Counted from the first letter of the stretch, positions 40,348 to 49,426 are shown. The stretch is DNA of 64,000 nucleotides from RPQJ01 sp963846315 (GCA_963846315.1 CAWJVM010000006.1:248001-312000), one strand, 5' to 3'. Notes: a model not told the origin generated them from the letters alone. Translations and numbers: made by a program.

Positions 40348-41523
40348 ATGCAATCTGACCGTTCCATCCTGCACGTCGACATGGATGCGTTCTACGCATC
40401 GGTCGAGCAGCGCGACGACCCACAACTGCGCGGCAAGCCCGTCATCGTCGGCGGCGGCGGCAATCGCGGCGTGGTCGCGGCGGCGAGTTACGAGGTGCGC
40501 AAGTTCGGGGTGCACTCGGCCATGCCGACACGCGAAGCGTTGCGTCGCTGCCCCGATGCGATCGTGGTGCACCCGCGCATCGGTCACTACAGCGCGGTGT
40601 CGCAGCAGATCTTCGCGGTGTTTCACGAGTTCACGCCGCTGGTGCAGGGGCTCTCGCTGGACGAAGCGTTCCTCGACGTGACCGCGAGCGAGAGTGCGCT
40701 CGGCAACGCCGAGCACATCGCGCGTGAGATCAAGCGCCGCATCCGTGAACGGACGGAGCTCACCGCTTCGGTCGGGGCAGCGACCAACAAGCTGGTCGCC
40801 AAGATCGCGTCCGACCTGCGCAAACCGGACGGCCTGGTGCTGGTGAGCGCAGCCGAAGTGCGCGACCTGCTCGACCCCCTGCCCATTCGCAAGCTGTTCG
40901 GCCTCGGCGCGAAGACGGCGCCGAAGGTGGAAGCGCTCGGCATTTTCACGCTCCGCGACTTGCGACTCGCCGACCCTTCCCGCCTGCGGCCTGTGTTCGG
41001 TCGCTACACCGAGCGCTTGCAGCAACGCGCCGCCGGTATCGACGATCGTCCAGTGATCCCGGACGTCGACGAAAAGCAGATCAGCGCCGAGGAAACCTTC
41101 GACACGGACCTCACCGACCCCGCGCGCCTGCACGCGGAGGTCGTGCGACTGGCGGACAAGGCGTGCACGCGCCTGCGCGCGAAGAAGCTCATGGGTGGCT
41201 GCGTGACGGTAAAGATCCGCCGCGGCGATTTCACGACTTACACGCGACAGCGGCAGGTCGAGCCACGGACGCAGGAAACGCGCGTCGTGGCGCGCATCGC
41301 CACCGAACTGCTCGATGCCTGGCGAGCGACGCAACCGCGAGCTGCACTGCGACTGCTCGGCGTCGGCGTCAGTGACCTGGGCGAGGAAGTGCAGGGCGAT
41401 CTCTTCGGCGCGCCAGAGTCGACGCGCAACCGGCAACTCGATGCGGCCGTGGACGCCGTGCGAGAAAAATTCGGTTCCGTCGCATTGCGGCCCGCGAGCA
41501 CGATCGTCAAGCCGCGTGAGTGA
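40348..41523 (+). CDS. dinB: DNA polymerase IV
   Basis: Y-family translesion polymerase, 391 residues. Catalytic residues are in HVDMDAFYASVEQRDDP (first Asp) and LSLDEAFLDV (Asp-Glu). YEVRKFGVHSAMPTREALRRCP and the helix-hairpin-helix segment FGLGAKTAPKVEALGI are conserved. A C-terminal QGDLFG looks like a beta-clamp-binding motif. It acts in error-prone bypass, usually SOS-controlled, but no clear LexA box was seen in the 25-base gap upstream, so it may be read with the DUF3667 gene. It converges closely with the cytochrome gene. Confidence 0.96.
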   Translation: MQSDRSILHVDMDAFYASVEQRDDPQLRGKPVIVGGGGNRGVVAAASYEVRKFGVHSAMPTREALRRCPDAIVVHPRIGHYSAVSQQIFAVFHEFTPLVQGLSLDEAFLDVTASESALGNAEHIAREIKRRIRERTELTASVGAATNKLVAKIASDLRKPDGLVLVSAAEVRDLLDPLPIRKLFGLGAKTAPKVEALGIFTLRDLRLADPSRLRPVFGRYTERLQQRAAGIDDRPVIPDVDEKQISAEETFDTDLTDPARLHAEVVRLADKACTRLRAKKLMGGCVTVKIRRGDFTTYTRQRQVEPRTQETRVVARIATELLDAWRATQPRAALRLLGVGVSDLGEEVQGDLFGAPESTRNRQLDAAVDAVREKFGSVALRPASTIVKPRE

Positions 41524-41526
41524 ACT

Positions 41527-42789
41527 TCATTGCACGCGGTCGAGCACGACCTCGTCGACTTCCAATGAGACAAGACGCGTGGCGGCACCCGCCGCCGGCA
41601 GCGTGAACTCGACCGGGGCAGGCAGGCCGGACCCGAGGTAGCGGGTCTCGGTCAGCGCGATCAGCTCGACGTCCGCGGAGCTGTCGTTTTCGCGCGCATA
41701 CAGCTTGCCGGCTTCGCGTCGTACCACGATCGTCCAGCCGGCCTCGTCGGACCGGTAGGTGCCGGGCAGGCGCTCGAGCACAGTGGCCGCGACGGGTACG
41801 CTCTTCGGCAACACCAGGCGGTTGTGCTCGCCGAACGGATGCTCCTGTCCGCACACCTCGCAGTGGCGCGGCTCGCCCGTGTTCCCGATGTAGTGCGCCA
41901 CTGGATAGGCGTCGCCCAAGGCGTCGTACATCGCTCCGAGGTCCGCATCCGTCAGCCCACTGAACGCGATCCACGGCATGATCGGGTGCAGCGATGCACC
42001 CTTGCCGGTATGCATTACGCTGATAAACGTTTCCTTCGGGTACGCGGCGCCCGATTCGTGGCGCGTGAGATTGGCGCTGAACGCCTTGTGCGATCCACGC
42101 TCGATCTCGTTGCCACCGCCGAACAGGCCCGGATTGCGGGGTGCCTCCCACGCGGTATGACAGCCTGCGCAATCGGCGACGCCGAGCAGGTAGCGACCGA
42201 GGGCTTTCGTGTCGCCGCGAGCTGGCCCCAAGACCGGCGCGGTGATCGGCTTTGGACTTCTCGCATTGGCAGCCTGCTCGTCGGCGGGCAACAAGGTCGG
42301 CGGCAAAGCGTTGCGCACCGCGGGCAGCGTTCGCAGATACACGACGACTGACGCGAGGTCTTCATCCGCGAGGCCCGCAAACGACTGGTACCACATGCCC
42401 CAATACAGGGCCCGGCCATCGTGCCCGATGCCTTCGCGAATGGACCGGGCAAGCATGTCGTCGGTCCAGCGGCCGGCGCCCGTGTCCGGATCGGGCGTCA
42501 GGTTGGGGGCGACGATACGACGGCCGGCACGCTCGCTCATCACAGCCCCCGCGCCTTTCCTGCCGGCGCGGGGCGGCGCACCCGGCGCATCCCAGTCGCG
42601 TTCGGAGTGACACATGAAGCATTGCAGCAGGTGTTCGGCCAGGTACCGGCCGCGCTCGATCCGGCCCGGTGTGACCTCGAAGGTGTGGTCCGTCAACGGA
42701 CGTGACCGCGGGTAGTCAGGCTCGGCGGCGCCGGCCACCGGCCAGATCGCGAGATTGAGCATCAGCGACAACAGCAAGCGCATGGCCAT
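41527..42789 (-). CDS. Diheme cytochrome c family protein
   Basis: 420-residue secreted protein; a signal peptide (MRLLLSLMLNLAIWPVAGAAE) follows ATG codons at 42789/42783, with GGGGGAAG upstream. Two heme-binding motifs, CFMCH and CAGCH, head two cytochrome c domains resembling those of alcohol/gluconate dehydrogenase cytochromes (NLTPDPDTGAGRWTDDML, EGIGHDGRALYWGMWYQSF). A third Cys pair, CEVCGQEH, lacks the heme histidine position. The last 100 residues form an unfamiliar domain. It may pass electrons from a periplasmic dehydrogenase to the respiratory chain; no partner gene is adjacent. Confidence 0.85.
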   Translation of the reverse strand: MAMRLLLSLMLNLAIWPVAGAAEPDYPRSRPLTDHTFEVTPGRIERGRYLAEHLLQCFMCHSERDWDAPGAPPRAGRKGAGAVMSERAGRRIVAPNLTPDPDTGAGRWTDDMLARSIREGIGHDGRALYWGMWYQSFAGLADEDLASVVVYLRTLPAVRNALPPTLLPADEQAANARSPKPITAPVLGPARGDTKALGRYLLGVADCAGCHTAWEAPRNPGLFGGGNEIERGSHKAFSANLTRHESGAAYPKETFISVMHTGKGASLHPIMPWIAFSGLTDADLGAMYDALGDAYPVAHYIGNTGEPRHCEVCGQEHPFGEHNRLVLPKSVPVAATVLERLPGTYRSDEAGWTIVVRREAGKLYARENDSSADVELIALTETRYLGSGLPAPVEFTLPAAGAATRLVSLEVDEVVLDRVQ

Positions 42790-42941
42790 CGGTCCGCTTC
42801 CCCCGGCCCAGACTCGATCTGGAATGTAACAGCACTCCCCCGCCGCCGGTTCGACGGACCCGCCCGGTATCAGGGATGAGCGCCGGCCGAGGATCAGGCA
42901 TGATTGGCGTCCCTCGCCGGCCACGGCAGGCCTAACCCCGC

Positions 42942-44603
42942 ATGTATACGAGCTTTTTCGGTCTCCAGGAAAAACCGTTCGCGATCACGCCGGACCCGCG
43001 CTACCTGTACCTCAGCGAGCGGCACGCCGAGGCGTTGGCGCACCTGCTGTACGGCATCAACGAAGCGGGCGGCTTCATCCAGCTGACGGGCGAAGTCGGT
43101 ACCGGCAAGACGACGGTGATCCGCAGCCTGCTCGAACAGCTCCCGGGCCACGCCGAAGTCGCGCTGATCCTGAACCCGCGCATCACGCCACCGGAATTCC
43201 TGCTGACGATCTGCGAGGAATTGCACCTGCAGGTGCCGGTCGACAACCGCAACAGCACCAAGGCGCTGATGGACCTGCTCGGGCACTACCTGCTCGAAGC
43301 GCATGCCCGCGGCCGCCGTGTCGTGCTGATCGTCGACGAGGCGCAGAACCTGAGTTTCGAGACGCTCGAGCAAGTTCGGCTGTTGACCAACCTCGAGACG
43401 GCCACCACCAAGCTGCTGCAGATCATCCTGATCGGCCAGGAAGAACTGCGGTCGCTGCTCGAGCAACCGGACTTGCGACAACTGGCGCAACGGATCACGG
43501 GCCGCTATCACCTCAGCCCGCTTTCCACCGCCGAATCAGCGGGTTACGTCAAGCACCGCATGCGCGTGGCGGGCGCGACGGCTGAAGCATTCACACCGGG
43601 CGCGCTGCGCGAAATCTATCGCCTGAGCAACGGCATTCCGCGTGTGATCAACGTCGTGAGCGACCGCGCCCTGCTCGGCGCCTTCACGCGCGAGGAGCAT
43701 CGGGTCGGCGCCCCCTTCATCCGCCAGGCCGCCTCCGAAGTGTATGGCCGGCCGATTCCTGCACCCTGGCTGCGCTGGGTCACTGCCGGTGCCGTCGCCG
43801 CGGCACTGGCGCTGGTCGCGTTCGGCGCCTGGTCGCTGTTCGGGCGTGAAGAAACCCGCTCTGCTGTGGCGAAGACGCCGGTAGTCGACGTGGCCGGCAC
43901 TGCCGCGCCCGCGACCGCGGCGAACGCAGTGCCGCCGGTTGCACCGCCGCCCGCCGCACCGGTACCCGCACTCGATCAGCTGCTGGCACAGAATGCGAAC
44001 GACACCACCACCGAGGCGGCGCTGGCGCAGCTCTTCAAACGCTGGGACCTCGTCTACGCACCCAACCGCGGTCGCGGCTGCGAACAGGCTACCGCCCAGG
44101 GCCTCGAGTGCCTGTTCCAGAAAGGCTCGTGGGCCCAGCTGCGCACGCTGAACCGCCCGGCCATTCTCACGCTGACTGATGACGTCGGCGGCACGCACCA
44201 GGTGCTGCTGACCGCGCTCACCGACGAAGCCGCGACGATCGAACTCGGCGGCAAGCCGCAGGAGCTGCCGATCGCAACGATCTCGCGCTACTGGTTCGGC
44301 GATTTCCTGCTGCTGTGGCGTCCGCCGCTCGCGGTGGCGAAGGCGCTCGGTCCCGGCATGCGCGGCGCCGAAGTGCGCTGGCTGCGCGACAACCTGCGTG
44401 CAGCCCAGGGCCTGCCCGAAGCACGCCCCGCCAGCGATTTTTATGACGAAGAGCTCACGCGCCTGGTGCAGGATTTCCAGCGCACGCACCGGCTCAACGC
44501 CGACGGCGTGGCCGGCGTGCAGACGCAGATCGTGCTCGATACGGTGCTGAATCCATCGGGGTCACCGACGCTTGGCGGCGCCCCTGAACGGACCGGAGGC
44601 TGA
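42942..44603 (+). CDS. gspA: ExeA/GspA-type ATPase with peptidoglycan-binding domain
   Basis: 553 residues. The N-terminal AAA ATPase (1-270) starts MYTSFFGLQEKPFAITPDPRYLYLS, with Walker A TGEVGTGKTT and Walker B VVLIVDEAQNLS. A TM segment lies at about 278-300, followed by a Pro/Ala linker, a peptidase-C39-like or papain-fold-like segment (CEQATAQGLECLFQ...DVGGTHQVLLTAL) and a C-terminal peptidoglycan-binding domain (GMRGAEVRWLRDNL...FQRTHRLNADGVAG). GspA works with GspB to place the type II secretin through the cell wall. gspB follows after three bases. Confidence 0.93.
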   Translation: MYTSFFGLQEKPFAITPDPRYLYLSERHAEALAHLLYGINEAGGFIQLTGEVGTGKTTVIRSLLEQLPGHAEVALILNPRITPPEFLLTICEELHLQVPVDNRNSTKALMDLLGHYLLEAHARGRRVVLIVDEAQNLSFETLEQVRLLTNLETATTKLLQIILIGQEELRSLLEQPDLRQLAQRITGRYHLSPLSTAESAGYVKHRMRVAGATAEAFTPGALREIYRLSNGIPRVINVVSDRALLGAFTREEHRVGAPFIRQAASEVYGRPIPAPWLRWVTAGAVAAALALVAFGAWSLFGREETRSAVAKTPVVDVAGTAAPATAANAVPPVAPPPAAPVPALDQLLAQNANDTTTEAALAQLFKRWDLVYAPNRGRGCEQATAQGLECLFQKGSWAQLRTLNRPAILTLTDDVGGTHQVLLTALTDEAATIELGGKPQELPIATISRYWFGDFLLLWRPPLAVAKALGPGMRGAEVRWLRDNLRAAQGLPEARPASDFYDEELTRLVQDFQRTHRLNADGVAGVQTQIVLDTVLNPSGSPTLGGAPERTGG

Positions 44604-44606
44604 GCG

Positions 44607-45446
44607 ATGTCGTTCATCCTCGACGCACTGCGCAAATCCGAGCACGCCCGCCAACGCCAGACCGGACCGGGCCTGGCCGAAGTACCGGTCGCGCCGACCA
44701 AGCCGAAGACCAACGTCTGGGCCACGGCCGCCATTGCACTGCTGGTCGTGAACCTGCTTGCCGTCGGCATCCTGTTGCTGCGACGTGCGCACAAGGACGA
44801 TGCCGTGGCAGCGCCAACAGCCGCGACCACCGCGGCTGGACCTGCAGCAGGCGCAGCCTCCGGTCCTGCGAATCCTACGCTGAGCGCGCCGCCGCCCACG
44901 GCAGGCACACCGGTCACGCAAGGCGCGGTGCCGGTGCAGACACCGAGTGCGGCGCCGGCGCGGTCACCGATCGACGAACCTGCCGGTCCCGGCGGTCGCA
45001 ATCCGCTGGCGGACGAAGTCGGCAATGGGTCCGATCCTCTGCCAGCCTCATCGCAGGCAGCCGCCGCGGCCGTCCCGGCGGGTCTGCCGGCCGTCGTGAA
45101 GAATGGCGCTGCCCGGCGTGGTGGCTCCGTCGTTTATGCACCGCTGCCCGAGGCGACCGACCTGCCGTACTCGCCACCGCCCGCACCACCCGCCGTGCAA
45201 CGATCGGCGCCGCCGACCGCTGCGATGCCGAATGCCGACGAAGTGACCGCGCGGGGCGGAGTGGCTGCGCTGCACCTCGACCTGCACGTCTACGCGACGC
45301 AGCCGCAGCAGCGTTTCATCTTCGTCAACTCACGCAAGTACAAGGAAGGCGACACGCTGGCGGAAGGCCCGGTCGTCGAGCAGATCACGCCGGACGGGGC
45401 CGTGCTGAATTTCCAGGGCAGCCGGTTCAAGCTGTCCAACGACTGA
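44607..45446 (+). CDS. gspB: GspB-type secretion assembly protein
   Basis: 279 residues: MSFILDALRKSEHARQRQ is the signature N-terminus of GspB/ExeB, followed by one TM (about 32-54), a long Pro/Ala-rich periplasmic linker (70-205) and a C-terminal GspB domain (LHLDLHVYATQPQQRFIFVNSRKYKEGDTL to LNFQGSRFKL). It partners with GspA in secretin assembly. It is three bases downstream of gspA; no other gsp genes are in the window, so the main T2SS cluster must be elsewhere if present. Confidence 0.92.
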   Translation: MSFILDALRKSEHARQRQTGPGLAEVPVAPTKPKTNVWATAAIALLVVNLLAVGILLLRRAHKDDAVAAPTAATTAAGPAAGAASGPANPTLSAPPPTAGTPVTQGAVPVQTPSAAPARSPIDEPAGPGGRNPLADEVGNGSDPLPASSQAAAAAVPAGLPAVVKNGAARRGGSVVYAPLPEATDLPYSPPPAPPAVQRSAPPTAAMPNADEVTARGGVAALHLDLHVYATQPQQRFIFVNSRKYKEGDTLAEGPVVEQITPDGAVLNFQGSRFKLSND

Positions 45447-45467
45447 ACTGAGGGGAGTCGGTCGCGA

Positions 45468-47300
45468 GTGAATGCTGTAGCGGTCACTGCCGACAGCCTC
45501 GACGGGCTGCGGCTCAATTTCGCGCTGCAGGCGGGCATCCTGCGGCTGCTGTCGCGCCAGGAACACTTGAACAAGATCAACGTGTTCCCGGTGCCCGACG
45601 GCGACACCGGCACCAACCTCGCGCTCACGGTGAACGCCGTGCTCGGTGTCTTGCGCAAGTCGCCCGACTGCCACGCCGGCAAGACACTCACGCGAGTGGC
45701 GGACGCCGCGCTCGATGGCGCACGCGGCAATTCCGGCGCGATCCTGGCGCAGTTCTTCCTCGGCCTGTGCGATCGCGTGGGTCACCTCACCCGGATCGAC
45801 CCGGCCGACTTTGCGGCGGGCGTGGGTGGCGGGGCCGAGTATGCCCGCGACAGTCTCAGCGAGCCGCGCGAGGGCACGATCCTGTCGGTGCTCACGGCAT
45901 TCGCGCAGGCCGTGCAGCGCGCGCGCAAGGACGGAATGGACGACTTCCGTTCGATCCTGCAGCACGGCGTCGCAGCCGCCCGCACGGCGCTCGCGCAGAC
46001 CACGTTTCAACTCGAGGTGCTGCGCAAGGCGAATGTCGTCGATGCCGGCGCGCAGGGCTTCGTCGAACTCATCGAGGGCGTCACCGACTACCTCGAAAGC
46101 GGCGCGGAGCACGAGCCCGCCGGGAGCGTGACACCGGTCATCGCCAGCGCTTCGGACGAGGTGACCTCCGGCAGCGGTGACGAGGACCTCGTCTATCGCT
46201 ACTGCACGGAGTGCGTCGTGACCGGTGACGGTGTGGATCGACGGCACCTGCGCGAACAACTGTCGGCGCTCGGTGGCAGCCTCGTCGTCGCGGGCCTGCA
46301 GCACAAGGTGCGCGTGCACATTCACGTCAACGATCCCGCCGCCGTGTTCCGGGTGGCAGGCAAGTTCGGCAAGGTGTCGGGCGAGAAAGCCGACGACATG
46401 CAGCGTCAACAGCACTCGGCGCACTCGACCGATCGTCGCGTCGCCATCGTCACGGACAGCGCAGCGGACATCCCGGACGAGGAACTCGACCGGCTCGATA
46501 TCCACATGATTCCGGTCCGCGTGCATTTCGGCAGCCGCAGCTACCTCGACAAAGTCGGCATCACGTCGGCGGAGTTCTACGACGAGATCGCGCACGGCGC
46601 CGAGCCGCCCAAGACCTCACAGCCGCCGCCGGGGGATTTCCGTCGCCAGTTCGAGTTCCTGGGCTCCCACCACAGCGCGGTAATTTCGATCAACCTGAGC
46701 AGTCGAGTCAGCGGCACCTGCGCCGCGGCGCAGACGGCCGCAGCCCGCTCGGCCACCCATGGCAAGGTCAGCGTGATCGACACGGGCAACGTTTCCGCGG
46801 GCCAGGGGCTCATCGCCATGTATGCCGCGGAATGCGCCGCGGCAGGCTTCGACGCGGAGCGCATCATCGCCGCGACCCAGGCCATCCTGCCGAAGACCCG
46901 CTCGTTCGGCGTGGCGGGTTCGCTCGAATACGCCGTGCGCGGCGGCCGCCTGCCGCGCTGGGTCAAGCGGGTCGCGGACACGCTGCGAGTGATGCCCGTC
47001 CTGCACAACGACCGGCATGGCAAGGTCACCGCGGGCGGCGTGCTGTTCGGCCGGCGCGACCTGAAGTCGAAGTTTGCGCGCTGGGTGCGGCGCCGCATGC
47101 GCGACGACGTCACCTACCGGCTGATCGTCGGACACGCCAATTGCGAAGCGGACGGTCAATGGTTGCTGCAGCAACTGCGCTTGCCGAACGTAGGCTTTGC
47201 GCAGCTGGTCTCGATTGGCAGCGCACTTGGCGCACACGGCGGACCGGGTATGCTCGTCGTTGGTCTGCAGGAATACGAGGCGCCGGCGTCAACCCCATGA
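45468..47300 (+). CDS. DhaL/DAK2 kinase - DegV fusion protein
   Basis: 610-residue two-domain protein. Residues 1-205 form a DhaL/DAK2 domain with the Mg-ATP motif NVFPVPDGDTGTNLA and GARGNSGAIL; 210-300 form the middle FakA-type domain (EDLVYRYCTECVVTG...VRVHIHVNDPAAVF). Residues 323-605 are a DegV fatty-acid-binding domain (VAIVTDSAADIPDEELDRLDIHMIPVRV, TSQPPPGDF, GTCAAAQTAA). Firmicutes carry these as separate FakA and FakB that phosphorylate exogenous fatty acids, so this is a one-chain version. The start is GTG; the stop overlaps the PLP enzyme gene by four bases. Confidence 0.92.
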   Translation: MNAVAVTADSLDGLRLNFALQAGILRLLSRQEHLNKINVFPVPDGDTGTNLALTVNAVLGVLRKSPDCHAGKTLTRVADAALDGARGNSGAILAQFFLGLCDRVGHLTRIDPADFAAGVGGGAEYARDSLSEPREGTILSVLTAFAQAVQRARKDGMDDFRSILQHGVAAARTALAQTTFQLEVLRKANVVDAGAQGFVELIEGVTDYLESGAEHEPAGSVTPVIASASDEVTSGSGDEDLVYRYCTECVVTGDGVDRRHLREQLSALGGSLVVAGLQHKVRVHIHVNDPAAVFRVAGKFGKVSGEKADDMQRQQHSAHSTDRRVAIVTDSAADIPDEELDRLDIHMIPVRVHFGSRSYLDKVGITSAEFYDEIAHGAEPPKTSQPPPGDFRRQFEFLGSHHSAVISINLSSRVSGTCAAAQTAAARSATHGKVSVIDTGNVSAGQGLIAMYAAECAAAGFDAERIIAATQAILPKTRSFGVAGSLEYAVRGGRLPRWVKRVADTLRVMPVLHNDRHGKVTAGGVLFGRRDLKSKFARWVRRRMRDDVTYRLIVGHANCEADGQWLLQQLRLPNVGFAQLVSIGSALGAHGGPGMLVVGLQEYEAPASTP

Positions 47301-48421
47301 AATTCGAAACGCTCGCCATCCACGCGGGGCGTGAGCCCGACACCGCCACCGGCGCAGTGCGTGAGCCGCTGCACCTGTCCACCACGTTCGAGCGCAGTGC
47401 CGATGGCAGCTACCCGCACGGGTATTACTACTCGCGCAGCGGCAACCCCAACCGCACCTCGCTCGAACGCGCAATCGCTGCGCTGGAACGCGGCCAGGAG
47501 GCGATTGCCTTTGCCTCGGGCTCCGCGGCGACGCTCGCCGTGTTTGCGCTGGCGGCGCCCGGAGGACGCATCGTCTGCGCGTCGGACTGCTACCACGGCA
47601 CGACCAGGCAGTTGCGCGACATCGTTCCGCGCTGGGGCGTCGACGTCGAGTTCGTCGACGTGACGAACCTCACCGAAGTGTCGCAGGCACTGGCGTTGAC
47701 GACGAGCCTGCTCTGGTTCGAGACGCCGACGAATCCCTTGCTGCGCGTCGCGGATATCTCTGCGCTCGTGGACCTGGCGCACCACCGGGGCACACTGGTC
47801 GGCGTCGACAATACGTTTGCGAGCCCCGTGCTGCAGCAGCCGCTGGTGCTCGGCGCCGACTTCGTCATGCACAGCACGACGAAGTACCTCGGCGGTCACA
47901 GCGACGTGCTCGGCGGCATCGTCGTGACACGGGATGCGGGCGCCGAGTGCGCGGCGTTGCGTGACTACCAGGCCACGGCGGGCGGCGTGCCTGCGCCGTT
48001 CGACTGCTGGCTGGTGTTGCGCAGCTTGCCGACGCTGCCGTTGCGCGTGCGGGCACAGGCGGCGAACGCCTTGGCCGTGGCTCGCTTCCTGCACGCGGAT
48101 CCGCGCGTCGAGAAAGTACATTACGCCGGCCTGCCGGATCATCCGGGGCACGAGATCGCGTTGCGCCAGATGAACGGTGGCTTCGGTGGCGTGCTGTCCG
48201 CCGAGGTGCCGGGTGGGCGCGATCGTGCGCTCGCGGTGGCGGCGAAGACGCAGCTGTTCACGCGGGCGACGAGTCTGGGCGGCACGGAGAGCCTGATCGA
48301 ACATCGGCAGTCGATGGAAGGTCCGCACAGCCGAACGCCGCCGGGGCTGCTGCGAATGTCGATCGGGCTCGAACACGTCGACGATCTGCTCGCGGACCTC
48401 GATCAGGCGCTGGACCTTTAG
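47297..48421 (+). CDS. Cys/Met-metabolism PLP enzyme (cystathionine gamma-synthase/lyase family)
   Basis: 374 residues, fold-type I PLP enzyme. The Schiff-base lysine is in MHSTTKYLGGHSDVLGG. Other landmarks are ETLAIHAGREPDTATGAVREPLHLSTTFE, YYSRSGNPNRTSLERAIAALE, FETPTNPLLRVADI and the C-terminal TSLGGTESLIEHRQSM. It probably acts on cystathionine, homoserine esters or methionine; synthase, beta-lyase and gamma-lyase cannot be separated from motifs alone. The ATG at 47297 overlaps the DegV-fusion stop (ATGA); the longer frame from 46832 is spurious. The 3' spacer is filled by hairpin repeats. Confidence 0.92.
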   Translation: MKFETLAIHAGREPDTATGAVREPLHLSTTFERSADGSYPHGYYYSRSGNPNRTSLERAIAALERGQEAIAFASGSAATLAVFALAAPGGRIVCASDCYHGTTRQLRDIVPRWGVDVEFVDVTNLTEVSQALALTTSLLWFETPTNPLLRVADISALVDLAHHRGTLVGVDNTFASPVLQQPLVLGADFVMHSTTKYLGGHSDVLGGIVVTRDAGAECAALRDYQATAGGVPAPFDCWLVLRSLPTLPLRVRAQAANALAVARFLHADPRVEKVHYAGLPDHPGHEIALRQMNGGFGGVLSAEVPGGRDRALAVAAKTQLFTRATSLGGTESLIEHRQSMEGPHSRTPPGLLRMSIGLEHVDDLLADLDQALDL

Positions 48422-48465
48422 CCGCGCTCGAACTCGTTCGCTGTCTGGCATGCATGGCGCGAGCC

Positions 48466-48864
48466 GGAGGAGTGCCTTGGGATTTCGAGGGCACGCCGTG
48501 AACCCATCCATGGGGGCTCGCACGCGCCGTCCATGGCGCGTGACGGCCCTCGGAATCCCAAGGCACTCCTCCATCTCGCGCTGACCGCGCTGCGCACTCG
48601 ATCCACTCCAATCGTTCGATGGGTTCAATGCGTGTGACGCGCCCAGGCGGGCGCTGATGGGCGCGCGACCACTGGTCGCGTGCCAAGTCGCGCGCGCGTG
48701 CCTTGGCGACAGCCAATCGCGTCAGCCGGCAGCGCAGCAAGTCGAGGCGTGATTCGTTTCCTGAGAGCTCGGGCCAGGGGACCGTCACGCGCCATGGACG
48801 GCGCGTGCGAGCCCCCATGGATGGGTTTACGGCGTGTCCCCTGCCCGAGCTCTCAGGGAACGAA
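48466..48864. repeat. Constant-loop / variable-stem hairpins (family B, inverted pair)
   Basis: Two hairpins carry the same 53-nt loop in opposite orientation. Copy 1: arms 48466-48492 and 48546-48572 (26 of 27 bp), loop 48493-48545. Copy 2: arms 48753-48781 and 48837-48864 (one bulge, few mismatches), loop 48782-48836. The loops differ at one position after inversion, whereas the arms of the two copies are unrelated. The loop contains its own small palindromes (CGCGCC/GGCGCG around GTCCAT). The 180 bases between the copies hold further GC hairpins (CGCGACC-ACT-GGTCGCG) and no gene. The spacer is between convergent genes. Confidence 0.93.
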
Positions 48865-48912
48865 GCGCGCCGAACTGGATCCGGCGCAACCAACTCGCGA
48901 ACAAACGCTCGC

Positions 48913-49383
48913 TCAAGGCTTCTCGACCGGGCGGCCCTTCTCGACCCACGCGTTCATGTCGCCCTCGAGATGCGACAACCGCTTGTAGCCGTTGGCCGCC
49001 AGCACGTCCGCCGCAATCCCGGCGCGACGACCCGACTTGCAGTACAGCACCACGTCCTTGTCCTTCGGCACTTCCGCCAGTCGCGACGCGAGCTGGTCGT
49101 AAGGCACGTTGACCGCGCCCGGCACGTGGCCGTCCGCGTATTCCTGCGGCGTGCGCACGTCGAGCACGTACAAATGATCCGGATGCTGTGACTGGTGCTG
49201 AAGCAGCGCCTCCTGGCTCATCGGAGCCGCTACTGCGGCCGCCGTTGCCGGTGCGGTCACCGCAGCAGGCTTGGATACGGCCGGTGCAGATGCCACGGCT
49301 GGCTCGGCGCCTGCGACAGCGAAGGTGCTGAGCGCAACGCACAGCGCGCCGGCACTCAGCAATGTCGAAACGATCCTGGTCAT
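48913..49383 (-). CDS. Periplasmic rhodanese-like protein
   Basis: 156 residues: a signal peptide (MTRIVSTLLSAGALCVALSTFAVAGA), an Ala/Pro-rich linker, then a single rhodanese domain with VLDVRTPQEYADGHVPGAVNVPYDQL and the active-site cysteine in YCKSGRRAG. The ATG at 49383 is used; the longer frame to 49635 runs through the end of the lipocalin gene. A sulfurtransferase or redox role in the periplasm is inferred. It is 43 bases downstream of blc on the same strand. Confidence 0.9.
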   Translation of the reverse strand: MTRIVSTLLSAGALCVALSTFAVAGAEPAVASAPAVSKPAAVTAPATAAAVAAPMSQEALLQHQSQHPDHLYVLDVRTPQEYADGHVPGAVNVPYDQLASRLAEVPKDKDVVLYCKSGRRAGIAADVLAANGYKRLSHLEGDMNAWVEKGRPVEKP

Positions 49384-49426
49384 GTCGGTGTCCTTGATCT
49401 TCGAGGGGCCGGATGTCGTCGCCCGA

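Noticed and set aside
46832..48421. A longer start for the PLP enzyme at 46832
   Set aside because: The first 155 codons overlap the DegV domain in another phase and are Arg-rich; homology begins at the ATG at 47297.
48258..48912. Open frames with repeated PWMG / RRPWRV motifs between the PLP enzyme and the rhodanese gene
   Set aside because: These are translations of the family B loop in both orientations, with no RBS and no conserved protein.
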